Assembly (NCBI GenBank): GCA_001839685.1
Contig: MLAK01000176.1
Coordinates: 1-64,000, forward strand
DNA length: 64,000 nt
Direction of reading: 5' to 3'
Source of the DNA: Tritrichomonas foetus
Lineage: Eukaryota; Parabasalia; Tritrichomonadida; Tritrichomonadidae
Of the stretch, positions 40,023 through 51,300 are shown piece by piece (positions within the stretch are counted from its first letter, which is position 1; every line of letters begins with the position of its first letter). The notes under the pieces are model-generated. The model searched no databases and was not told the origin of the DNA. It saw nothing but the letters and a program-made list of their open reading frames with translations. A program made the translations under genes and the position numbers.

Positions 40023-40818
40023 ATGAAAATTATCACTCGTGAGCAACAAAAAACTCACAAGTCAGCCTCAACTAAGTTTTTTAAGCAATTCTAACTGAAG
40101 AACCATATATTTATGCTTCAGGTACACTTAAAGCTAATTCTTTTAAAGTTTCTTATGAAAATTATTCATTTATGAATATTTGAATCAAAGCAAGCGTGTT
40201 CATTCCTGACGAATTCACTAAAAAATCACTCCGTGAACTTTTGACTAGAGCCAAATCAATGGAAAAGGTTATCAAAGGTTGCGCACTAAAAAAACACACA
40301 AGAATTTCGTTGTCTATGCACTAGGTTGATCAGTGTTGCTTGACATACTTGGGTAGCTTACTGAAGATATGTCTCCTAAGCAGGTTGTGAAGGATATTGC
40401 TTGTGCTGATGCATTTATACTTATCTCGAAATGACTTATATTATATACAGTATTCATTCTTTATTTCATGATTAGCACAATTTTCCTGATTATGGGTATC
40501 CTTTATTTCACTGGCTAGAAGATTGGAACTAATGAAGCGATAATGATTTCAATTGCTCCTAGTTTCTGTGCAGATTTCATCGTTCAGTCAATATTTGGTG
40601 TGTCGCATGACTTTTCACATCGTTCACTCTTTGGTGAGACCCTGTTAGCAGTTTTATACATTCGCTTTCTGAGTCGATTCATTATTTTTGATATCAATCA
40701 AGATCACTCGTCATTATTATCATTTTCTAGATATAAAACTGCTCATATCGACTTTATCTGCAATGTAGGAGGAATTTATAAATTAAGACAGAAAAATCCG
40801 AGAGTTCAGAGCTTTTAA
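40023..40818 (+). pseudogene. Decayed Patched-like (RND) membrane protein gene
   Basis: A coherent protein reads through three frames: from an ATG at 40023 (THKSASTKFFKQF), then frame-shifted into LTEEPYIYASGTLKANSF and KASVFIPDEFTKKSLREL, and from about 40290 in a third frame through FVVYALG, MSPKQVVKDIACADAFILISK, a membrane span (LYTVFILYFMISTIFLIMG), then ILYFTG and KIGTNEAIMISIAPSFCADF to 40818. The GWKLGxxEAIxISIxVGxSVD-like region after the span identifies the Patched/Dispatched-type RND family. Five stops interrupt it, at 40181 (TGA), 40327 (TGA), 40354 (TAG), 40432 (TGA) and 40516 (TAG), plus two frameshifts. Only part of the C-terminal half of such a transporter is present. Confidence 0.6.
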
Positions 40819-41517
40819 CCGCGTAATAAATTATTTCCTTGGCTGTATCTCTATTATGAATTAGGGTGCACAAGTCTGACAAATTCTATGAGCTTCATTT
40901 CAGATGAAAGTTGAAAATTCCAAGCAAGTTCATTGTTTAATGCAAATATTTCCAGAAATCACTAAATTATTTTGGTCGAATGTTAGTCAATGTTATTAAT
41001 TTATTATATTTTTCATCTATTTCGAGTTAATGATGACTTTTTCATTATCCAACCCTTTATTGAATGATGAATTTTATAAATATTTCTATACATATTCAAG
41101 ATGATTGATAATTATGTTCACTCGGTGAAGTTCAGATGAGTTAATGATTTACTTAAACTGGAATAGGATTTATGCATCATCATGATTATATCAGCAAACT
41201 TTTCTTTGTAGAATTTTTCAATATTTAAATGGTATTACGATAAGAATATATGACCATATAAATACAAAAAAAGCTCATTGATGGATAAAACTGATGTTTT
41301 CTATTAATTTACCCAGAAACTTTGTGAGAATTTTTTTTATCAATTTACAAAATATTTCAATGAAAGTGTAACTTTTTCAAAGCTATTAAGTTTACTTCAC
41401 TTCACATTTGAAAACATATTCAATTTGGTCAAAAGAGATTTTGCTTTTTTCTCAAATATTGAATGAATGAATTTTACTTTCAATACTTGACTCAATTCTT
41501 GCAAAAATATTTTTCTC
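40819..41517. other. Intergenic spacer
   Basis: A 699-base AT-rich spacer. No gene recognised. TAACTTTTTC at 41369-41378 precedes the CCDC6-like gene by about 140 bases. Confidence 0.5.
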
Positions 41518-42264
41518 ATGCAAAATCTTGATTCGTTAAGCTACGAAGAACTTCTTAAACTGCGCGACCAAATAGTTCGTGACAATTCACAGATGAAAGA
41601 TGACATCAGTCGTTTAGAAATCTCGATTCAAAATACATCGCGCGAAAATGAAAAACAAGAAGAGAAGCTAATGAATAACTATCAACAAAAAATTGACTAC
41701 CTCAGACACCAGAATGTCGTAACGGCCCAGAAAATTCACAAAGAAGAGCAATATATAATTAACACTCTATACGAAAAGTATAAAATCGTCTTAAAAGAAA
41801 AAGAAGCGCTTCAAGAGAAGCTCCAAGAAGAAGAAAGCATGGTTATTGAAAAATTACAGTTCGAATTAGACAAAATGAAAAAAATTGAAATTCTGCTTGA
41901 AGCAAAACTCTCACAATGTGAAACAAATCATGCAAGTTCTAATTGTGATTTAATTAATCCAGTCCTCACTGGTAAATTAAGCGAAGAACTCGAGCAAATG
42001 TATCAGCAAAGTGTGAAAACGAAAGATGACTATTCAAATGAATTGGTGAAGCTTCGCCAGGAAATTGAAAGGCTCATAACTGCTAATAATTTATTGATCC
42101 AGAGAATATCAACAACACAGATGAGTCTGGTGCTGAATCATGGAAATAACATCAACGAGGAGCGAATGCCAGCGTTTGGAAAGAATATTGGAAAAATGAG
42201 GCGGTTCAGTGATATTTCTGGCGGGATTCGTCACAAAAAGAGAAGAGTCTCACAGCCCCAATAA
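41518..42264 (+). CDS. CCDC6-like coiled-coil protein
   Basis: A 248-residue protein with an ATG at 41518. Almost the whole of residues 10-200 is coiled coil, with the pattern KIHKEEQYIINTLYEKY, EALQEKLQEEESMVIEKLQFEL and KKIEILLEAKL. These resemble the repeated EEEFxxNxLxxKxxxLxxEK segments of CCDC6 (DUF2046). The C-terminus is basic (MRRFSDISGG then HKKRRVS), with possible phosphorylation sites and a nuclear-localisation-like cluster. Family membership is reasonable but coiled coils are easily confused. Confidence 0.5.
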   Translation: MQNLDSLSYEELLKLRDQIVRDNSQMKDDISRLEISIQNTSRENEKQEEKLMNNYQQKIDYLRHQNVVTAQKIHKEEQYIINTLYEKYKIVLKEKEALQEKLQEEESMVIEKLQFELDKMKKIEILLEAKLSQCETNHASSNCDLINPVLTGKLSEELEQMYQQSVKTKDDYSNELVKLRQEIERLITANNLLIQRISTTQMSLVLNHGNNINEERMPAFGKNIGKMRRFSDISGGIRHKKRRVSQPQ

Positions 42265-43442
42265 ATGGCGGCGAACACGAAGTATTTTGTTATATGCAAA
42301 AATGAAACACCATGTCAACTTTTAATTCAGAAAAAATTAAAATAAAATAAAACACTTTATTTGAAATATTATGATCAACATACTATTCTAAAGCATCAAT
42401 TTCTTGAAATTGTTCATAATAAGTGAAGTCTATCGTCGATTCTGACATAGTTGCTAAGCCACTTTTAATGGAGCATTACTCTCTGATAACTCTTTTCTAT
42501 TTCCTTTCTCTCAACGATATAATTTTTATTGAGAACTTCACCCCAGGACTTTTAGATGGCAGATTATGAAATTGCATGTTTTCTTTGTATCTCGCTTTTG
42601 ATTTTATATCAATTACATTTTGATGACCACAGTTGGCAACTTTACAACTTGTAAAAGAAGTCTCAAAAACGGTTTCCATCTCTCTAATTTTAGCATTACT
42701 GTAATGGCGATACAATAATGATTTCGAATATATTGAAATCGTGACCTTAAGATGTGAATTGGTCAAATTGAATAACAAATTATTTTCCTAAATGAATAGA
42801 AGTTGATTTTATTGGATAGATAAATCAATATTTATTCATCAATCATGAAATTCCATTAAAAACAGTAAAATAAATTGTGGAATGCTTAAAATTTGCATTC
42901 AGAATGATTATATTTATGTGTTAAATGTTACCACTTTTCTAAATCATCTTAACAATAAAAAAGCAGTCGCTTCAATAAGTGACATCATTGCTCTGTGTTC
43001 AGTATCTGACTACAAACAGAGGTTTTTGTCGAGGTTAAGTTGATGGCTAAAAAATCGTCGTTTATAACTAGTTAAGAAATATAACGCTAAGCAGGGCTTC
43101 GTGATAGATGAATATGATTGATTTTTGGATTTTCATCAAAATTGAATGAATGAAATGTGCTGTAACTTATGTATCCATTATAATAAATGAAATGAGATAG
43201 TATTATACCATTAATGATTACGAAAAGTGAAGCCAGAAAGCCAATAATAACCTTTAGAGTTGGCCAAACCTGGTAGTGATCTTTTTCATGTTTGGTCGTA
43301 GTGCAGAGGTATAGAAAACGTCACATAGTTAATTTTTTGATATTATAGTATCTGTGATCAAAAGGCATCAGTGATTTCAAAATGGTTATTAAGGAAATGT
43401 GATGTGAAAAAATGCAAAAAGACGTTATAGAAAAATTTGTTG
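42265..43442. other. Intergenic region, 1.2 kb
   Basis: No convincing gene. A minus-strand frame at 42497-42778 (93 codons, starting at TTG) has a slightly protein-like composition but no recognisable motif. A 19-codon ATG frame at 43412-43468 overlaps the start of the next gene in another frame. Confidence 0.45.
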
Positions 43443-45434
43443 ATGACCGAAGAAGAGGAAAAAAATGAAGCCATCAACAGTTCTAAGATTAAAGATTATG
43501 GCGGAACTTTCGAAATGTCAAGTACGTCATCATTAGAAATTCCTCGTGGCCAAAATGACGAAAAAGACTCCACAACTATTCCAGATTCGCCAAACTCGAC
43601 AATTTCACAAGATAAAAACGAAATATTAAAATTAAGAATACTAAATAACGTCCTGGGCATGGCAGATGAATTAACAAACAACGATAATGACAATCAAAAT
43701 CGTCAAAAAAATGGCGGAGAACAATCAAAAATTGATGCCCATGCTGGCAAAAGTAATTCAGAAAATACCGCAAATGAAGAAATCCACCAAAATTCAGACA
43801 AAATGAATTCATTGAATGAAAGCCAAAATGATTTCGTTAATGAAAATTCAACAAATTCTTCTTCGTCAAGTTCGTCAGAAAAAACTGACAAAAAATCTGA
43901 AAGTTTTGAAGATAATTTTGAAATAGCAAGTGAAAAAGAGAATGAAAACATTCAAACACAAAATCAACAAGAAAATCAAGATGAACATGAAAATGACAAT
44001 GGTCTTGAAAAGAGAAAGATTACTGTTCTAACAAATGATGAACAAAATGTAAAGAATTCTGAAAAAAATGAAAATTCGAATTTAGAGAGAGATGAAATCG
44101 ACAATCAATTCCATGGTGGAACTGAACCACAAGTAAAAGAAGCTCCAAGTTTAATTGATCACGTTGAAAATCGTGCGCAAACTCTTTTTTCGACACCAGA
44201 GAAAAATTCCTCTCTTCCAAAAATTTCAAATCCGCTTTCTATGACGGCTTTCAGTTATTTTGAGTCGCCCAATCATAATGATGATGATTATTCATCTTCT
44301 TCATCAGATTCTACAGATCGAAATCGAACAACACCACGTAAAAGAAATTCAAGAAAAGGAAACTCTCCTGCATTCATAACCGCTGATGAAGATATGTCTT
44401 TAAAAAATGAAGGAGATTTCAAAAGCGTTCGCACTTTACAATTAAATAATCAATTTACACAAGAAGATATTCATGAAGCATTTGACAATTTAATTAAATA
44501 TAAGGCTTTACCATCTGAAGATATGGCTGGTCCATTAATGAATTTTATCAATCGGAAAAGAATTGATTCACTTTGTACTTCTGATTATGATAATGCAAAG
44601 AAAATGGATCAAGCTGTGAATATGATTATCCAAGGAGAAAACCAAATTGCTACACAAAAATTTGCTGAAGCGAGGAAAGATGATTTAAAAAGAAGGCATG
44701 AACACATGAAACAAAATTACAAAGATCGAGTAAAATATTGGAATATCAAAATTGATGAAATTCGAGACGAAGGGGAAAATAAAATGAAATGGCTTGAAGA
44801 TAAACAATCAAAAGAAGTAAATGAATTTAAAGCGAAATGGCAGTCACCTGAATTCATAAGGACATTTAACCGACCTTCGACTCGACTTTTACAACTTCGT
44901 CACATTGAAAAGAAGCTTGCAATTACACGAGATTATGATGGTGCTAAAAGAACAAAGAAGATAGCTGATCATCTTCAATCACAAGAAGAAAAAGCAATGC
45001 AACAAACAATAGAAAATAGAATGAAAATAGAATACACAAAACTTAGAGAAAAACATCTTTCGGAATTAAATAAAATGGAGGCTTTTTATCAATTTAATGA
45101 AAATGAGCTTAGACATAAAATGAAAAAAGATTTAGATGCTATTCAACTCGGTTTGAAGGCCATGGAAGTGAAAAAAGAAGTACCAATTACAAAAAGAACA
45201 ATGATTCATTCAAGAAAAGCGACTTTATCGGCTATTCCCGAGAAACACAATCCTTCATCTGCAATTCCAACACCAAGAACACGTGTCAGATATACTCACT
45301 ATCGTGTGGAAAAAGCAGGTGAATTAAATTTGTCTCCGGTTGATGATGAAAAAATATCAATGCTCCCTAGTTCACCAGTGAGAAGGAGAAAGAGGCCACA
45401 GTCATCTGTTTCATCGCGTTTTCCAAAACTGTAA
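43443..45434 (+). CDS. Acidic, coiled-coil trichomonad protein of unknown function
   Basis: The frame opens with TTG at 43437, with an ATG at 43443 (663 residues, MTEEEEKNEAIN). The first 270 residues are disordered: Asn, Ser, Glu and Gln rich. The middle section (from about 330) starts with FTQEDIHEAFDNLIKYKALPSEDM and becomes a long basic/acidic coiled coil (KRRHEHMKQNYKDRVKYWNIK, LLQLRHIEKKLAITRDYDGAKR). The last 80 residues are basic and Ser/Pro rich (RRRKRPQSSVSS). I know no named family. A microtubule or scaffold role would be a guess. Confidence 0.7.
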   Translation: MTEEEEKNEAINSSKIKDYGGTFEMSSTSSLEIPRGQNDEKDSTTIPDSPNSTISQDKNEILKLRILNNVLGMADELTNNDNDNQNRQKNGGEQSKIDAHAGKSNSENTANEEIHQNSDKMNSLNESQNDFVNENSTNSSSSSSSEKTDKKSESFEDNFEIASEKENENIQTQNQQENQDEHENDNGLEKRKITVLTNDEQNVKNSEKNENSNLERDEIDNQFHGGTEPQVKEAPSLIDHVENRAQTLFSTPEKNSSLPKISNPLSMTAFSYFESPNHNDDDYSSSSSDSTDRNRTTPRKRNSRKGNSPAFITADEDMSLKNEGDFKSVRTLQLNNQFTQEDIHEAFDNLIKYKALPSEDMAGPLMNFINRKRIDSLCTSDYDNAKKMDQAVNMIIQGENQIATQKFAEARKDDLKRRHEHMKQNYKDRVKYWNIKIDEIRDEGENKMKWLEDKQSKEVNEFKAKWQSPEFIRTFNRPSTRLLQLRHIEKKLAITRDYDGAKRTKKIADHLQSQEEKAMQQTIENRMKIEYTKLREKHLSELNKMEAFYQFNENELRHKMKKDLDAIQLGLKAMEVKKEVPITKRTMIHSRKATLSAIPEKHNPSSAIPTPRTRVRYTHYRVEKAGELNLSPVDDEKISMLPSSPVRRRKRPQSSVSSRFPKL

Positions 45435-45648
45435 GTATAAAGTGTGTTGTATTATAGCAATTCTCTTTTTGCTTTTTTCTACTTTTTTTTTCCCAAAAAA
45501 AAATATTTCCAATGTAAATATATTTATAATATAATCTTATGTTCATGAATTAAAATTAACAAAATAGAAGATTTATAAACGCATTAAGTATTTATAATAA
45601 CAAACGAATAAAACAAACAAGAGAAAAGCAGAAACTTCAAGAAATAAA

Positions 45649-47223
45649 TTATGGAATAGCATTTTTGTCATCACTGGCATCTTTTAGATCTGATGATCTT
45701 CTATTTCCCGAATTAAGTCTTGATTTTAATACCGAAATTCCTAATTCAGTGGGCTCATTTGCCGGTTCATGAATTGGGAATTTTTTAACGTTTGTAAAAT
45801 GAACTTGATGTTCTTCATTTGGAGATGGTGAAAATTCCGTATTTTCATTTTCATTTCGAACAGCATGATTAGATTTAAATCCAAGTTTGTTTGTTGATCT
45901 GAGTTTATTCATGTTTGGAATGTGAACAACAGGTTCAGTTTCATGACATTGAAAAAGTCTTTCGATTCTTTCTTTACTTTTTTCTGGATTTAAATCTAGT
46001 TTATCTTGAGATTTTCTAGTAACTCTAGGTGAATTTGGGATTTTTATCGGGCAAAGTAATTTCGAGTTGATTTTTCCAATCATTGGAAATCTTCTATACG
46101 ATTTAACGTTCTCGTGATTACCTTTTTGTTTCAATTTTGGTTGACTTTTTGTATTTGGGTTATCTAAATGGGCTGCATGTTGGAGTTTCAAATTATTATT
46201 ATTTCCTTTATTTTCTCTCATCCTCCTTCTTTCACTAATTGATGGTGGAAAAAGTCTTTGTGAAATTGATTGTCTTCTCACTTTTGGAGGTGGTGATGGT
46301 GGCGGATTAATTAAAATATTGTTTGACCAATCATACTCATCATCATAGAATAAATTTTTCTTTATCATTAATTCACGAAAGAGTTTTCGGTATTCTGAGT
46401 ATTTCGGTTCTTCTTCGAATTCCAGTTTTTTCACTAAATAAAAATATGTTACGAATTCAAGTGGAAGCTCAGAACAGAGAATTTCAATTGGTGTTTTCCT
46501 TTTTGTTATTGCAATTAATTCGCATTTTTTGTCAAAGTTTTTCTCTTCAATTCCTACCCATGGAAGTGTTCCTTTCATAAAATAAACCCACATGTAGCCC
46601 AGCGCCATCAAATCATCACGACGACTTTGTTGGTGCCCCATGAGTGCATCAGGAGATGCATACCTAGCTGTTCCTGTTACAGAAAGGCCTTCTTTATATT
46701 CGACGTGTTGATTGTTTTCATCATTGATATATTTTTGTGCCAAGCCAAAATCAATGAGATAAATTTTATTTACTTCTTTTCCTTTTCCTATTAAAAAGTT
46801 ATTTGGCTTTATATCTCTATAAATATATTTTTTTTTATGAACGAATTCAATAATTGTCAAAGTTTGATCGATTATCATTAAAACAGTTTTGAGAGAGAAT
46901 TTCTTCTGACAAATATTAAAAATTTGATCAAGAGAAAAGCCTAAAATATCCATCGATAAATAATTGTAAAGATTATCCGTCCCTGATGCAAAAACTGCCG
47001 GCACGTTATTACAGTTTGTCATGTCAGTATATATCTTGGCTTCATTCAAAATTTGCGGCGATTTTGCTGATATCGATTCGATCTTGATTGCGACTGTTTT
47101 GTTATCAATGTGATCGTCGGCTTCATAAACTTCCCCGAAACTTCCTGATCCAAGTTTTTTCTTGAGAGTATATCTTTTGGCAAGGAATATGTGCATGATG
47201 TTTTCAAAATGTTTTGAGAGCAT
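45649..47223 (-). CDS. Casein kinase 1-like protein kinase
   Basis: A 524-residue protein with an ATG at 47223. The kinase domain (about 17-290) has all catalytic elements: glycine loop LGSGSFGEVY, VAIKIE lysine, YRDIKPNNFL catalytic loop with the catalytic Asp, and LIDFGLAQKY. The SVTGTARYASPDALMG activation segment matches the CK1 TGTARYAS signature; CK1 kinases replace the APE motif, and here it reads SPDALMG. The last 230 residues are low in complexity, rich in Ser, Arg, Lys and Pro, and probably disordered and regulatory. CK1 enzymes phosphorylate acidic or primed sites in many pathways, so the substrate cannot be read from sequence. Confidence 0.9.
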   Translation of the reverse strand: MLSKHFENIMHIFLAKRYTLKKKLGSGSFGEVYEADDHIDNKTVAIKIESISAKSPQILNEAKIYTDMTNCNNVPAVFASGTDNLYNYLSMDILGFSLDQIFNICQKKFSLKTVLMIIDQTLTIIEFVHKKKYIYRDIKPNNFLIGKGKEVNKIYLIDFGLAQKYINDENNQHVEYKEGLSVTGTARYASPDALMGHQQSRRDDLMALGYMWVYFMKGTLPWVGIEEKNFDKKCELIAITKRKTPIEILCSELPLEFVTYFYLVKKLEFEEEPKYSEYRKLFRELMIKKNLFYDDEYDWSNNILINPPPSPPPKVRRQSISQRLFPPSISERRRMRENKGNNNNLKLQHAAHLDNPNTKSQPKLKQKGNHENVKSYRRFPMIGKINSKLLCPIKIPNSPRVTRKSQDKLDLNPEKSKERIERLFQCHETEPVVHIPNMNKLRSTNKLGFKSNHAVRNENENTEFSPSPNEEHQVHFTNVKKFPIHEPANEPTELGISVLKSRLNSGNRRSSDLKDASDDKNAIP

Positions 47224-48342
47224 TTAAATATTGAATAGTTTATTGAATCAGTCTTATTCAATTTGTTTTGGGTTATTTGGGAAAATTCAATAGAAAACTT
47301 TATTTCTGTGAGGATCAAAAAGAAGAATTTCAATTAATATTTTTCTGAACTTTTGAATGATTATAATCGAAAGGGAAAAATTGAAAGATAAAGGGAAAAA
47401 TACTTGAATGTTCAAAATGGTAATTTTTTTAATAAATTTTTATCTCAGTATGATTTTAGAAATATCCGTGGAAATTCCTTTTGTATAGAAAAATGATGAT
47501 GAAACTTTTTAACGTCATGTAAACTTTTTCATCAAGATGAAAAATTTAACCAAAAAATTAGGTCAATTTCAAAATATTGAATCCATATTCAATTTTTCAT
47601 TCGTTCAGAATTCTGTCATGGATTCTTATAATATTAGTATAGTAAAGTGAATGTGTTTCTGAAATCAAGAACATGATTGTATTCAATAAAATTCATTCAA
47701 AAAAATAAAGTCTAGCTTTTTTTTATTATGAGATTTGCGATGAGAAAAAAATGGGTTAAATATGAAGTGATATTTGCCGACTCCTTCGACTCATTCGGCC
47801 GTTTGAGCTCCTCCACAAAGCCAAATTGACCCAAAGAACCATCAAATATCTCTTCACTTTTACAATTTATACATTTGATCTTTAATTGACCTTATTTTTC
47901 ATATAACATAGAAATGTGGCAAAAAAAGCTTGGTTTTCTTGCCTATGAGAAAAACAAAAATGTGTAAATATCAAGGCATATTTGTGAGCCTTCTTTTTTA
48001 CAAGAAGTCTTTTCAGTGGTTATCTTCATATCGTTCACAATTGATCATCTTAAAAAAGTGTTTTCAGTAAAAAATATAAGATCAATAAAATCATTGAGAA
48101 AGATGCATCATTATGATTGAGTATAATGGCATCTCCAAAAATGCTTATTGTAATGAATTGTTGAGTTCGCACTAAATAAAAAAGATGAATTTTTGATAGA
48201 TAAAAGTTCATAAAGTTTGAATATCTTACAAACGTTTATCTCTAGATGATCCTTTTTTGTTTAGTTCATTTATTTATTTTCTGAAAAATGTGACAATGAA
48301 ACAAGCAAAATAAATATAGTAATAGTTTATTGAAAACATTAT
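47224..48342. other. Intergenic region, 1.1 kb, with a GC-rich island
   Basis: Mostly AT-rich. From about 47745 to 47895 the composition changes abruptly: the loop region 47777-47842 is about half G+C against less than a third nearby. It is flanked by near-complementary 14-mers (47763-47776 and 47843-47856). No tRNA, 5S or snRNA consensus is recognised in it. Confidence 0.5.
47763..47856. other. GC-rich island with 14-bp near-perfect inverted repeat
   Basis: TGAAGTGATATTTG (47763-47776) pairs with CAAATATCTCTTCA (47843-47856) with one mismatch, enclosing a 66-base loop of about 52% G+C. It could be a structured RNA. Alternatively, on the minus strand a stop-free stretch of about 50 codons crosses it (KCINCKSEEIFDG, then SLGQFGFVEEL), so it may instead be a relic of a coding exon. 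The sequence alone does not decide. Confidence 0.3.
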
Positions 48343-51300
48343 TTAGGAGAAATCATTGACATTCAAAATAGGATGTATTACAATTGATCCATTTTCTCGA
48401 ACAATGGTCATAGTCTCGGTTTCATTTGAAAAATACAAAGAAATTATCGGAATATTTCCTTCGAAGAGCTTCTTCATTTTTTCGATGTAAAAATTCTCTG
48501 CAACAAATATATTTCCATCGTCTGAAGTAAGTGCAATGTAATCAAAACAATCATATGACTTCCAGCAGTACATTTTATCCACCATGAAATCAATTTCAAA
48601 TTTCTTAATTAACTCCCCATTAATACTCACAATCAAAATATAATTTTTAACTCGGCCAGGTTGAATTTCTGTGCAAAAAATATTTATAAAACCCCAAGAT
48701 GGAGAAATAACAATTTTTCTAGGAATCAAAGGAGAAATATTTATTGCTTTGACTATTGTTCCTGTAACTAATGAACATATTACAACTGCGCTATCAAGCA
48801 CACCTGATACAATAACATGAAAAGCAGTACTTAATGCCAGCGAACAAATTTCATCCCGATAAACAAAAGATGAAGCAAGAGGCCATGCATCAAAAAATGT
48901 GACAATTCCAGAGTTTCGGTTTCCTATTGCTAAAAATGGGCCATCTGCTGCCATACATGTCATTGAATTGATACCATCCAGTTCAATAAAATTAGTTTGT
49001 TTAATTATGGTAACCTTTGAATTTCCTTTATAAGAAATAGCAAAATATCCAAATGAATCAATTGATGTTGCATGCGAGAAAGGTGTAATTCCATTAAAAT
49101 TTCTTTTGTTAATAGTAAAACGACTACTTGCAACAAAACAATCATAAATTGATCCTTCTTTTGTTAGCAGCACAATGCCATATTCTTTTGGTGCTGCCTC
49201 TTGAATGATAGCAGAAACAACAGTTTCGTTTATTTCTGGATTATAGGTAATTATATTACCATTCAAGCTACTAATATGTTTTCTAACATTATGAGAACCT
49301 TTTTCTCTCCAAATAGAACTCTTTTCCTTTTCATACAAAGTATTCTTGGATGATTTTGAATTAACAATTTTTGAGTTACTCATATTAATTTGACAATTGT
49401 TTCTTTTAATATGAATTCCAGAAAAAAGAGGTGAAATACCAGAAGAGTTTTGTGAAGACCAGATTAAAGTGATCCATAAATGTAGTTTTTCTGATGTTTC
49501 TTTACTTTCAAGTTGTTTTCTTAATTCATATACCTTGATTGGGGATGTTAATTCTCCTATTGAATAATAATCAGGCGTGGTTTCATATTTTTCACAATGC
49601 TCAGCATTATTTAAAAAATCAATTGGACCTTCTATACAATTATGGTATATTGAAGCAATAGTTTTATTCATTGGAAAATAAGTATATTTCACATGGCTTT
49701 CATATATTGTACTTGATAGATTCCTCTTTTCGCCAGTTATTGGTGAACTAATCCACGGGAAAATCGGATAATTGTCAAAATCATTGAAAGATCGGCCACT
49801 TATATTATTCAGAAACAATAGATATTCATAATTTGATAGTTTCCTATTTGCCCAAAGCTCTGTCTGCTTTTGAGCTGAGAAAAATGCAGAAAAGTCGCAT
49901 TTTTGGAACATTTCCAAGTTACGAATTTGTAATTTTTCTAATACTTCTAAAACACTCGACACTCCAAGTTCAAAATTAATTAGAACTGTAGCTCCTGTCA
50001 AAGTAAAGATTTGAAGTGAAAATTTAGAGCGCATGAAAATATTGGTAATAGAGCTAATAGGGATTGAAAATGATCTAAGTTTCTGAAATCTAAGTAATAT
50101 TAGTTCTTTTGTCAACTCAAATTGTGATATAAAAGATTCAGTTGGAAAAATTACAGTGCAAGGAATATCTAGTATTACTCTAGGTGAACGATATGAAGTT
50201 GATTCTGGAATTTGAATTTGCTCAATCAAAGCAAATTTAGTTGGAACAAAGCCAAATGTTGCATTTGTATCTCTCATGTATTCAAAATTGCCTCTCATTG
50301 ATCTCCATGGAGCTCTATCAGATGATACAAAATACCAAAGTCTTTCCCATCCATCTTTCATGATTTGGTGCTTTTTCGATCTTTTTTGTTCGAATGCAAT
50401 ATCTTGCTGAACTGCCTTTATGCATAATTTGTTGATATCTATTTTTGATAGAGAAAATGCCATTGACTGTCTTTTATATGCTTTATTTTGTAAAATATTA
50501 TGAATATCATTTAACTTATTGAAGAAAGATGGCTGGTCAATTAATGTTGCTATTCCCAAGTAAATAGAATCGAAAACTGCTGGGTCAGGATTTAATTTTT
50601 CCGTAAAAAATTGTCTTCTCTCTGCCATCATGGTACTGTAAATGATAAGCTGAATTCCATTATAATTTTCTTGTCTCTCTCTTTCAGTTAAATGAATTGA
50701 TGATAAATTTTGGAAAACATTTTTTTCACTCGTTCGATAAAGATATAAGATTAAAATTAAGATAAGCTGCATATGCTTTATTGCTGTATTTTCAAGAAAA
50801 ATAGCTACACAATTTTGGGCAAGAGTAGAATCTAACCATTCTCCTTTATCATTAAATCTGAGACCAAATCTATATGAAGGATGTGGCTGTTTAATATTAA
50901 CCATTTTTTCGTTCCATTCCTTGAATTGAAAATTGTTATCAATCATTTCACTATCAAGTAATTCGTTATAATATTGATGAAGCATTTTTTTAATTGATAG
51001 GTTTTTGTAGAAAGATGGTCTAAAAAGAATGTAGAATTCGACAATATTAAAAAACGAATCAATAACGTCTGGAGTTGCAATTAAAGTTTTATCAATAATT
51101 GAATTCGCAATGGATTGTAAAAATATACTTCTATATGTTTCTGAGTCTTGAGGGAAAAGATATGGAAATATCAAAAACGTATCATCCCATATATTTTCCG
51201 GCATACCTGATAGAAATTTCATTATTGCGAATTGTTGCTTTTCATTTGATGATTTCAATAAAATAATAGGCCAAAATATTCCACTTTTATCATTCAATCG

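Noticed and set aside
40327..40518. Stop-codon readthrough or alternative genetic code in the Patched-like region
   Set aside because: Frameshifts occur in the same region and the other genes in the window are intact with normal code use, so a decayed gene is simpler.
42497..42778. 93-codon minus-strand frame
   Set aside because: It begins with TTG and has no motif that I could recognise; kept only as a weak possibility.
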